This document shows, piece by piece, positions 33,654-41,150 of a DNA stretch of 64,000 nt. Each line of letters opens with the position of its first letter. Position 1 is the stretch's first letter. Under the pieces are notes generated by a model. That model ran no database searches and was not told the origin of the DNA. It saw nothing but the letters and a program-made list of their open reading frames with translations. The position numbers and the translations under genes are program-made. This DNA is from Tamlana crocina (lineage in GTDB: Bacteria > Bacteroidota > Bacteroidia > Flavobacteriales > Flavobacteriaceae), in contig CP158972.1 of NCBI GenBank assembly GCA_040429635.1, forward strand, positions 2,552,001 through 2,616,000. The letters run 5' to 3'.

Positions 33654-34048
33654 CTAAAGATTTTGTTTTTTAGTAGATGATTTACGTAGACCTATTAAGA
33701 GTAGAAATCCAATAGGCATTAACAATATCCATTGAAATGCATTAGCATTATATATATAACTGGTAATTATAAATGGAATTCCTGATAAAATATAAAGAAC
33801 AGCTATAGATTTAAGTTGTGCTTTTTCTTGATTATTGTCTTTTGAAAATCCGACTTTCAAGATGATGTAAGAAGTCAAAAATAAAAGAATAGTTACAATG
33901 TGCCACGCTGCGGTTAATTCACTCTTTTGTTGAATACTAATATTGCTATCTAAAAGAGGATTAACCAATTCTATTTGTCCACCTATGGTATGAAGAATAG
34001 CACCTAATAGATTTATGATACCTGCTATTTTATGTATGTTTTTTTCAT
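33654..34048 (-). pseudogene. Small membrane protein gene with a frameshift in an A7 tract
   Basis: The natural start appears to be ATG 34048-34046, 6 bp after the preceding stop. However, ATG is followed by seven A residues (34045-34039) and the frame ends after seven codons (M K K T Y I K stop). With one extra A it would read M K K N I H K I A G I I N L L G A I L H T I G G Q and join the open frame down to 33654, giving 131 residues, nearly the same length as its paralogue next door (132). Either a real slippage mutation, phase-variable expression or a sequencing error is present. Without correction only a TTG start at 33968 remains (104 residues, lacking the first helix). Confidence 0.65.
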
Positions 34049-34054
34049 TTTGAA

Positions 34055-34378
34055 TTAGAAATATTTTTTGATTTTATGTAGAAATGGGTTTGTAAGTTTA
34101 TCTTCTTTAAAAAACTTATAAAGAATAATACAGGTCGGAATAGTTAAATAGAATGAGCAGATTAAGAATGTTGCTAGTCCACAAGCAATTGCCAAAATTT
34201 GAGCAAAAAGTACTCCAATAGTATCTTGCTGTTTTATAAAATAGTTGCTTACACCTAACGAATATTCATAGAAACGAATTGAGGTTTCATAGCTTAACCA
34301 TGCTGGATAAAACCATTTTCTAATAGGTTCCCACCAAGTGCCAAAAACTGATTTTCGTTGACTGTTTAAATCTTCCAT
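34055..34378 (-). CDS. Small membrane protein of unknown function
   Basis: The 107-residue protein has an amphipathic, tryptophan-rich N-terminal part (GTWWEPIRKWFYPAWLSYE) and one long or two tight membrane segments (about 58-92). I recognise no family. It is the first gene after the canonical FNR-type box at 34423-34438 and leads the four-gene minus-strand group. Confidence 0.6.
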   Translation of the reverse strand: MEDLNSQRKSVFGTWWEPIRKWFYPAWLSYETSIRFYEYSLGVSNYFIKQQDTIGVLFAQILAIACGLATFLICSFYLTIPTCIILYKFFKEDKLTNPFLHKIKKYF

Positions 34379-34422
34379 TTTTAAATCTTTTTACAAAGGT
34401 CATTTTAATGGAAGTCATATCA

Positions 34423-34438
34423 TTTGATATAAATCAAA
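34423..34438. promoter_or_regulatory. Perfect canonical FNR/Crp-type box TTTGAT-N4-ATCAAA
   Basis: TTTGATATAAATCAAA is an exact TTGAT-N4-ATCAA palindrome extended by one base per side. An overlapping 14-bp palindrome ATATCATTTGATAT occupies 34417-34430. It lies 45 bp upstream of the small membrane-protein operon and overlaps the stop codon of the Crp-type gene that ends at 34434. The half-site differs from TAAGTA, so a different regulator, probably the adjacent one, should bind. Confidence 0.65.
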
Positions 34439-35015
34439 TTCGAACTTTAGGGTTACGAATTCGACTTAATGTTTCAAGCGTAATGCCTAAATATGAAGCA
34501 ATGTGGGTTAATGGGATACGTTGTGTAATATCTTGGTAAATACTTATTAAGTTCTGATATCTTTCTTCTGCTTTAGTAAATTGAATAGTATGTAACCTTT
34601 CACAAAGTCCTAACATAGTTTCTGTAACTACCTTACTAATAAACCGTTCAAAAACGTGATACTTGTTAGACAGTTCATCAACAGTATCTTTTGAGAACTC
34701 TAAAACTATTGAATTCTCAATAAACTCAACGTAGTGTGGACTTGGTTCGTTGCTAAAAAAACTGACAATGGAGGCCATAAATTGATTTTCAAAGGCAAAC
34801 CAATCAGAAATGTCTTTACCATCTTTCAGATAATAAGCCCTTGCACAACCTTTAATAATTAAATATGCTTTTTTAGAATATTGCCCTTCTTTAACAACAG
34901 TATCTCCTTTTCTGTAAGTAATTAGTTCGGAGTTAGAAATGAATTCTTGTAAACATTCATTGGATAATGGCGAGTAAATCTCTCCAATTTGATTTAGTAT
35001 TTTTTCAATATTCAT
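34434..35015 (-). CDS. Crp/Fnr-family transcription regulator without cysteine cluster
   Basis: The 193-residue protein has a cNMP-binding fold (SELITYRKGDTVVKEGQYSKKAYLIIKGCARAYYL) and a reduced C-terminal winged helix (RIPLTHIASYLGITLETLSRIR) that carries the E-x-x-S-R recognition signature of Crp/Fnr proteins. This signature pairs with TTGAT half-sites, consistent with the box right at its 3' end. No N-terminal cysteines are present, so it does not look like an oxygen sensor. The target operon is probably the small-membrane-protein group directly downstream (inference). Confidence 0.85.
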   Translation of the reverse strand: MNIEKILNQIGEIYSPLSNECLQEFISNSELITYRKGDTVVKEGQYSKKAYLIIKGCARAYYLKDGKDISDWFAFENQFMASIVSFFSNEPSPHYVEFIENSIVLEFSKDTVDELSNKYHVFERFISKVVTETMLGLCERLHTIQFTKAEERYQNLISIYQDITQRIPLTHIASYLGITLETLSRIRNPKVRI

Positions 35016-35126
35016 TTCAATTAATTGAGGTTTTTTGTTTAGTAGTGAGTTTTTTCGTTAATGTTTGGAGCACAAAATAGCCCATTATTTCTACTTCACG
35101 AAATATACTACAAATAAAAATAAAGA

Positions 35127-35151
35127 AGGCAAAAGAATAACTCTTTTGCCT
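35127..35151 (-). terminator. Terminator of the T9SS-exported protein gene
   Basis: AGGCAAAAGA (35127-35136) and TCTTTTGCCT (35142-35151) pair around a 5-base loop, with a T-rich run following on the minus strand. It lies 53 bp past the stop codon at 35204. Confidence 0.75.
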
Positions 35152-35203
35152 CTCTTCTCTGAAAAATAAAAACTTGCTATTAATTATTCTCAGTTCTACC
35201 CAG

Positions 35204-37798
35204 TTATTTAATGAGTAATTTTATTGTGCTGGATTGGTTATTTGCGCCTTTTAGGTGACACAAATACATGCCCGTACTTAAGTTGTCACGGTTTATAGTA
35301 ATGTTATTTTTACCGGCCACAGCTTTTATATTTTGTTGCTTTACCAAGATGCCCAAGGGGTTGTAAACCATTAGTGAAATATCCTGATTGTTGTGTACTG
35401 TAAACTCAACCGTGGTTTTGCTGTGCATGGGGTTGGGCGTGGCTTTGGCATCATTTAGGAATACTAGGTTCGCTTCCTCAACCGACAGGGAACTGCTTTC
35501 TGCAAAACGCATTTGCTTTAAATTTAATTCTTTTGTTTCCATAACACCGCTATCGGCAATCATTGTAAACACTAGCGATGTAACATCGTTAGGAGTAATA
35601 CTCTCGCCTCCACTGTTTTTGAAATCCGCTAAAGCAATATCATAATCCGTTAGGTTTTCGGTTAAATCAATCGATGCTTTGTACTGTGCTTCCCAATCGC
35701 CAACACTTTCTTTCACCAACCGTATAATTAATGTTCCCGTACCTTTGGCTTTAAATTTTAAGCTGTGGTAATCAGAAAAATCAATGGGGTTGAATTTTGG
35801 TGTCAATGCTCTGTAAGCAGCCACGTATTCGCTTGTTGTGGCTAATAAATTGATGTTGCGCTCAATTGGGTATTCATTTTCTAAAAACGCTTCAAGATTT
35901 TCCTCTACTAAATACTCCGTAACTACCGTGCTTACTGCGGCATCGTCGTAGCCCCAAGGCCCGTCAGACATAAATAAATCGTCGGGAGTGGCAATGCCAT
36001 CGCCAATTCTAAAGCCTATATCGAACAGGTTTCCGGCCTCCACTTCAACATTCGAAATATAATTACCGTTAAGTTGAATGGTGGTTGATACGTTCTCTAC
36101 TTCACTGGTTTCTGTGGCTCGTAATCCGCCATCAAATTGTACCGACTCCGTTCTGTTCGTATTTACAATTTGCAACTCCAACTTACCGTTATGGTAGCCG
36201 CCTTTTTTAACAAATACGGTTGGAGGTGTTGACGTATTGTAGCCCGAAATGGGTTTTTGCACTTCCAATAAACGCACCACTTCTTCTCCTAAAGTCAACA
36301 GGTCGTCCAGCGAATTGGACCAAATTTGAAAATTGTAGCAGCCTACACCGGTTTCGTACTTGTCGATATTCCAGTGGCTTTCAATCCCGAATGCGGTATT
36401 GTTTTCAGTTGGTTTTGCAGATAGGCTCAAAACAAATTCGATGGAACCGTTTGTATTCTTTATTAATGCTTTTATAAAGGAGTGCTCCCTAATTTCGATA
36501 GTCGATACCGAAAGCAACTCTGCGCCCAACAACCTATCGCAAATCGATTTGGTGTGTTCGTAGGCTCCGTTTTCAGTTTTAAGTAACAATATGGATGCTA
36601 CAGCGTTATCGTTTCGGTAATAATCGGCCGAATATACTTCCGTAGCATTGGTTATATCAATCAAATCTGCTGGAGTTGATTCTACCACGTAGTCTTCGTT
36701 AATAACAGATAATGGCATAAAATTAGATAACTGCAGCGCCTGTTGCTTTGCTGATACCCTCCCGTAGTTTACAGACTTTTTTAATTTTTTCGCTGCTTTT
36801 TGGTCGAACCTATAGTTATTTTTGGCTCTTTTAAAGTTTCGTTTACTGATTTGTTGCGATAAACGGTTATTACTTTCCAATCCGCCTTGGTTCGCGCTCG
36901 AAGTTGTAGATAACTCCAAGATTGGGCAAGATGCATAGCCCGAACAAGATGGGTCGTCGCAATCCACTAATCCGTCACCATCATCATCGATACCGTTAAT
37001 ACAATCTTCCTGAGGTACTGGTGCTGTTGGGCAACGGGCACCATCGTTTTGCGAACTGGACGGCCCAAAGGCAAACAGATTAGATTCCATGGCATTAATA
37101 CCTGTTAAATCCTGTACATTTTGAATAACGTAAATGGTTCCTGTTTGATTTGCCGAAACGTAAAAACGACCATCAGCATCAAAATAAACGGCACCATAAG
37201 TATAATTGAGTCCCGAAAGAATGGGCACCACACCAAGCACAGTAACCTGACTGGTTTCTGGATTAATCCTATAAAGTATATTTGTTTTTTTCTCAACGGT
37301 GTATAAATGTCCATCAACAGCATTAAAAGCCCAATCGTGTACATTGATGCTTGATGATAAATTTTCTTCTGAAATGAATTTTGAATAGCTTTCAGATTCT
37401 GGGTTCAAATCAATTTTATAATAAGTGGTTCCTCCACCTTTTAGATAGTAAACACCCTCATCGCTAATATCGCCAACATATCGATTGTTGTCCGATAGTT
37501 CATCGACATAATAGGTTGTGGTTTGAAAATTCTTTCCTATCCTCACAATAGTTCTGGCAGGCGTACTCAAAGAACCCCAAATAAAACCATCAGCCGGATT
37601 GTAGGCAGCTGCATTAATATTGCCCTCGGTAACATCAGTTGCTACGCTATACGAATTTCCTGAAGCCAAATCGATGGCATAAACGTCGTTGTACTGAAAA
37701 AGATAAGCGTTATAATCACAATTAAAAGGCAAATCTTGTGCTTGAGACAAGCTGCTAAATAAAACAAGTAGGTACAGTAGGGGTAGATTTTTTTTCAT
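35204..37798 (-). CDS. Large secreted protein with type IX secretion sorting domain
   Basis: This 864-residue protein has an N-terminal signal peptide (LPLLYLLVLFSSLSQAQ), a six-bladed-propeller-like N-terminal region (AIDLASGNSYSV, AYNPADGFIWG, AFNAVDGHLYTVE; DUF6923-like), a calcium-binding-like stretch (INGIDDDGDGLVDCDDPSCSGYASCP), a DUF4114-like beta domain around 540-600, a CBM-like domain near 670-775 and a C-terminal sorting domain (ATPNPMHSKTTVEFTV, YNPLGILVKQ, GMYLCHLKG) used by the PorSS/T9SS. It should be exported to the surface, possibly binding the glycan. A LytTR-type repeat lies upstream. Confidence 0.83.
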   Translation of the reverse strand: MKKNLPLLYLLVLFSSLSQAQDLPFNCDYNAYLFQYNDVYAIDLASGNSYSVATDVTEGNINAAAYNPADGFIWGSLSTPARTIVRIGKNFQTTTYYVDELSDNNRYVGDISDEGVYYLKGGGTTYYKIDLNPESESYSKFISEENLSSSINVHDWAFNAVDGHLYTVEKKTNILYRINPETSQVTVLGVVPILSGLNYTYGAVYFDADGRFYVSANQTGTIYVIQNVQDLTGINAMESNLFAFGPSSSQNDGARCPTAPVPQEDCINGIDDDGDGLVDCDDPSCSGYASCPILELSTTSSANQGGLESNNRLSQQISKRNFKRAKNNYRFDQKAAKKLKKSVNYGRVSAKQQALQLSNFMPLSVINEDYVVESTPADLIDITNATEVYSADYYRNDNAVASILLLKTENGAYEHTKSICDRLLGAELLSVSTIEIREHSFIKALIKNTNGSIEFVLSLSAKPTENNTAFGIESHWNIDKYETGVGCYNFQIWSNSLDDLLTLGEEVVRLLEVQKPISGYNTSTPPTVFVKKGGYHNGKLELQIVNTNRTESVQFDGGLRATETSEVENVSTTIQLNGNYISNVEVEAGNLFDIGFRIGDGIATPDDLFMSDGPWGYDDAAVSTVVTEYLVEENLEAFLENEYPIERNINLLATTSEYVAAYRALTPKFNPIDFSDYHSLKFKAKGTGTLIIRLVKESVGDWEAQYKASIDLTENLTDYDIALADFKNSGGESITPNDVTSLVFTMIADSGVMETKELNLKQMRFAESSSLSVEEANLVFLNDAKATPNPMHSKTTVEFTVHNNQDISLMVYNPLGILVKQQNIKAVAGKNNITINRDNLSTGMYLCHLKGANNQSSTIKLLIK

Positions 37799-37854
37799 GG
37801 GATAATAATTTATTCCACGAAGTTAATCTCCACATATCTTTTTCAGGGGGATTT

Positions 37855-37886
37855 TCGCTCGGCGGGAAATAAGTGTAGACGAATGG
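37855..37886. promoter_or_regulatory. LytTR-type direct repeat (copy 4, second half weak)
   Basis: TAGACGAATGG at 37876-37886 is an exact copy of the consensus 11-mer, preceded by AGTG as in copies 1 and 2. The expected partner 21 bp away at 37855-37865 reads TCGCTCGGCGG, matching only about six positions. It is 57-88 bp upstream of the T9SS-protein start. Confidence 0.5.
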
Positions 37887-37907
37887 TAAAATTGCCGAGT
37901 TAAACGC

Positions 37908-38618
37908 TTAAAGTAAGTTTAAACGCTTCATTAGCTCTGGGCGGTTGGAGCGACTTACCGGTATAACATCCTTTTTTATAAGCACGCTATTATCTTCAAT
38001 ATCAACTATTTTAGTCGTGTTTATAATAAACGACCGATGTACTTTCAAGAATAAATCGTCTGGTAATTTTTCTTCAATTTTCTTTAAGGTAGAATGCACC
38101 GTGTAGTTTTTATCTTCTGTTTTTACATGAATATAATCGCCTTTGGCCTCCACCAAATAAATACTTGGTATATCTATTTTGATTAAACGTCTATCAATAT
38201 TGACGTATAAATCGTTGTTGGAAGAACCTTCAGTTTTTTCAGAAGTTGCTTTTTCGGATAAGGCTACTGTAAATGTTTCAGCTTTCTTTATGGCTTTTTG
38301 AAACCGCTCCAAAGTAATGGGTTTTACCAAATAATCGACTATACACTCGTACTCGAATGCCTGAATAGCGAAATTGGCATCAGAGGTTGTCAATATTATT
38401 TTTGGTGGATTTTTTAGTGTATCGATAAAATCGAATCCTGTAAAATCGGGCATGTGGATATCCAAAAAAATGAGGTCAATCTCATTTTGGTTTAAGTATT
38501 TTATGGCCTGAATGGCATTTGGAAACTCCTCCAGAACATGGATACCTGGTACATTAGAACACAATTGACTTATGATTGCTCTCGCTGTGGCTTCATCGTC
38601 AATAATGATACAATTCAT
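37908..38618 (-). CDS. LytTR-family response regulator
   Basis: The 236-residue protein has a receiver domain (D7, D8, phospho-acceptor D53 in IFLDIHMPD, K102-type lysine in VKPI) and a C-terminal LytTR DNA-binding domain (YLVEAKGDYIHVKTEDKNYTVHSTLKKIEEKL, FLKVHRSFIINTTKI, VIPVSRSNRPELMKRL). LytTR proteins bind direct repeats about 21 bp apart, exactly the pitch of the 11-mer repeats listed here. It is the last gene of the seven-gene NO-sensor operon and is the expected output regulator. Confidence 0.92.
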   Translation of the reverse strand: MNCIIIDDEATARAIISQLCSNVPGIHVLEEFPNAIQAIKYLNQNEIDLIFLDIHMPDFTGFDFIDTLKNPPKIILTTSDANFAIQAFEYECIVDYLVKPITLERFQKAIKKAETFTVALSEKATSEKTEGSSNNDLYVNIDRRLIKIDIPSIYLVEAKGDYIHVKTEDKNYTVHSTLKKIEEKLPDDLFLKVHRSFIINTTKIVDIEDNSVLIKKDVIPVSRSNRPELMKRLNLL

Positions 38619-38627
38619 AAAATATAG

Positions 38628-38948
38628 CTAGGGTTGTTGGTCTAAATAATTGGTTATGTTGGTTAAAATAGATTCGAACTCTTCGCTTAGGTCTGTATTG
38701 CCCTGCAAAAGATTGTTTTCAAAAGCTACTGCAACTTTATAACTCTTTTCGAGCCCTAAAATACTAATTTTATGTTTAAGTTTGTGTACATTTTCTGCTG
38801 TTTCTTTAAAATTTTTATCAGCTAAATTGTTGTAATACGTTTCTTTTTCTTGTGGGAATTCTGTTTTTATAATACTCAAAAGCTTTTCTTCGAAGGCCTT
38901 ATCGCCTCCAGACATACTTTCTATATAGGTAAGATTAGGTTTTTCCAT
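38628..38948 (-). CDS. HPt phosphotransfer protein
   Basis: From ATG 38948 (MEKPNLTYIES...) the protein has 106 residues and an HPt-type helix with the phospho-acceptor histidine in ETAENVHKLKHKISILGL. The start was chosen because the upstream residues of the longer frame come from the overlapping kinase gene. It overlaps the histidine kinase gene by 28 bp and ends 9 bp before the LytTR regulator, so it is well placed to shuttle phosphate between receiver and kinase modules. Confidence 0.85.
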   Translation of the reverse strand: MEKPNLTYIESMSGGDKAFEEKLLSIIKTEFPQEKETYYNNLADKNFKETAENVHKLKHKISILGLEKSYKVAVAFENNLLQGNTDLSEEFESILTNITNYLDQQP

Positions 38949-40006
38949 GTTGATTTTTTTTTTAATGTAAAATAAAAAGTTGTTCCAACTCCTAAGGTAG
39001 ATTCCAGCCAAATTTTTCCGCCAAATGCTTCAATAATCTTTTTTACTATCGACAGGCCAACCCCAGTGGACTTGGAATCATTTTCCAACTTTTGGAAAAT
39101 CTTGAATATTTTATCGAAATACGTTTCTTTAATTCCCTTGCCATTATCCTTTACATAAAACTGCCAAAATTTACCTTCGGCTTTTAATCCTATTTCTATT
39201 AGCCCTTCGGGTTTATCGTTATAATTAATTGCGTTGGTTATTAAGTTTTGAAACAGTTGCTGCAACCTGTATTTATCACCCTTTACAACAGGTAATTTAT
39301 TTCTTTTTATAATTGATATGTGTGCGGGCACTTCAATCATTTTAATGACTTCATCCACTAATTTATCGGTATCAACATCATAAAATTCAATTTTATTTTT
39401 ACTAATGGCTGTGTATTCCAATATGCCGCTAATTAGCTTGTCCATTTTCTCAACATGACTTCTAATTTGCTGAATATTGTTTACCCCATTTACATCCAAC
39501 GAATCTTTATAATCTTGGTTTAACCATGTTGAAAGGGTATCGATACTGCGTAAAGGCGATTTTAAATCGTGCGACACCACGTGGGCATAATCACTAAGCT
39601 CTTCGTTTTGGTGCTCCAACTCACTCATCAAGTTTTCACGCTGCTGATTAATTTTTATAATCTCCTTGGTTTGATTATCTATAAAATTGACCAGCTTTAA
39701 GCCGTCTAAATCCGCACTATTCTTTGATGCTATATTTTCTGGTAATTCGTAAAATTTAAGCGTTTCAATAACATTCTTCAACTTATCGATAACCTCCTGT
39801 TGTGCCTGGGCTTCTTTTTCTAATTTTTTGTTCGCAGTGAACAACTCTTCCGAACTAATCTGCATGGATCGCTGCAACATATTAAACTGTTCGTCATAAT
39901 TATTATACGAACGGCCTATAGCGTTTAAGAACTGCTCCATATTTTTATCTGAAGCTTGTTCTTCGCTTAAATACTTTCTTATTTGTCGCTTGAGTAAAGA
40001 GTTCAT
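38921..40006 (-). CDS. Cytosolic sensor histidine kinase
   Basis: The 361-residue kinase has an N-terminal coiled coil (about 20-130, FTANKKLEKEAQAQQEVIDKL), a HisKA phospho-acceptor helix (YAHVVSHDLKSPLRSI) and an HATPase domain (QLFQNLITNAINYND, VKDNGKGI, STGVGLSIVKKIIEAFGGKIW). No membrane helix or own sensory domain is visible. It directly abuts the FIST gene (0 bp), so it is the likely partner kinase of that sensor. Its phospho-acceptor segment is nearly the same as in the PAS kinase at 41151. Confidence 0.9.
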   Translation of the reverse strand: MNSLLKRQIRKYLSEEQASDKNMEQFLNAIGRSYNNYDEQFNMLQRSMQISSEELFTANKKLEKEAQAQQEVIDKLKNVIETLKFYELPENIASKNSADLDGLKLVNFIDNQTKEIIKINQQRENLMSELEHQNEELSDYAHVVSHDLKSPLRSIDTLSTWLNQDYKDSLDVNGVNNIQQIRSHVEKMDKLISGILEYTAISKNKIEFYDVDTDKLVDEVIKMIEVPAHISIIKRNKLPVVKGDKYRLQQLFQNLITNAINYNDKPEGLIEIGLKAEGKFWQFYVKDNGKGIKETYFDKIFKIFQKLENDSKSTGVGLSIVKKIIEAFGGKIWLESTLGVGTTFYFTLKKKSTWKNLILPI

Positions 40007-41140
40007 TTATTCACTAATGAGCGTTACCGTCATAGTTTGGTTGTGCAACTGGCAGTTGTTTTCGCCATGAAACGGAGCAATTTCACCGTAGGAATAAAAC
40101 CCCGAAATGGTGGTGTTTGCACCAACAACGGCTGTCACTTCCTCTATTTCTTCTTCCACACGCTGATCGAGCACTAATTTCCGACCAATGCAGCTTACCA
40201 AAAATGCTAATTGTGGTTCATTCTTTCTTGATTCCAAGGCTTGTTTAGCGGCGCGTTCAGAAGCGTTGGCAATATTATCAACATTGGTCATCATCAACTG
40301 CACTTTAGAATTTTCATGAATATCGCCCGCCATAATCATCGTGTTTTCCTTTTCATCAATGGTTAAAATACTTCTTACAATAGACTGGTGCTCGTCTACC
40401 AATTTAACATTCATAGGGTACAACAATGCGGCTCCCGGCAATTCTTTGGATTTTTCCCCCAAGTACTTTTTATACAAATCTAAAGCGGGCTGATTATCCA
40501 ATTCATACAGTACATTGGCTTCCGATTTGGTAACGGTTCGTTCTGGCCCAAAAGGGGTCCATCCGCCGTGAATGGACGAAGAAACTTCTAAGGTTTCGCC
40601 ATAAAAACCAATGGCCACGATTTCGCCCTGTTTCGGATTTTCATTATAAGAAGCCAAGGTTTTTTCAAAACGGTCATCGTCACCGCACAGCCCGCCCGTT
40701 ATTAAAACGTCGTGGTTTGTCGCGGCGCTCATGCCCTTCGTTAATTGACTGCCATTTACAAAACTTCCTTCGGAAACCACCAACACATACTTTAAGTCTT
40801 CATCCGGAAACTGGTTTATTAAATCGTGTCCCGTTTTAAAACTATCCAATTGAGAATCGACAATATTACAGGTCTTTATTACAAATGTGCTTTTCTCAAA
40901 CTCAACGGCCGTAATTGTGATGCCTTGATCGGCTACAGCTTGGGAACAGATGTCGCCAGAAGTTGAACCAAAAACAATATGCCCTTCAGGAAATAGTGTT
41001 TCCATTTCATTGTATATATTGTTATCCTCCAAAAGATGTCTGTTACCAAACACCAATACCAAAGGGTTTTTAAGCTGTTGTTTAGCTGACAAATACTCCC
41101 AATTGCCATCTTTTGCTTTATGTAATTGAACCGTTTTCAT
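40007..41140 (-). CDS. FIST-domain sensor protein, NosP-like
   Basis: The 377-residue protein covers FIST_N (about 20-220: VLVFGNRHLLEDNNIYNEM, IVFGSTSGDICSQAV, GITITAVEFEKS, GLCGDDDRFEKT, GEIVAIGFYGE) and FIST_C (about 225-370: LYKKYLGEKSKELPGAALLYPM, LAFLVSCIGRKLVL, TTISGFYSYGEIAP). FIST proteins of this length encoded next to a histidine kinase include NosP, a heme-based NO sensor. Heme binding here is inferred from context: it sits between two kinases in an operon with H-NOX. The spacing is 10 bp to the PAS kinase and 0 bp to the next kinase. Confidence 0.82.
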   Translation of the reverse strand: MKTVQLHKAKDGNWEYLSAKQQLKNPLVLVFGNRHLLEDNNIYNEMETLFPEGHIVFGSTSGDICSQAVADQGITITAVEFEKSTFVIKTCNIVDSQLDSFKTGHDLINQFPDEDLKYVLVVSEGSFVNGSQLTKGMSAATNHDVLITGGLCGDDDRFEKTLASYNENPKQGEIVAIGFYGETLEVSSSIHGGWTPFGPERTVTKSEANVLYELDNQPALDLYKKYLGEKSKELPGAALLYPMNVKLVDEHQSIVRSILTIDEKENTMIMAGDIHENSKVQLMMTNVDNIANASERAAKQALESRKNEPQLAFLVSCIGRKLVLDQRVEEEIEEVTAVVGANTTISGFYSYGEIAPFHGENNCQLHNQTMTVTLISE

Positions 41141-41150
41141 CTTTTTTATT

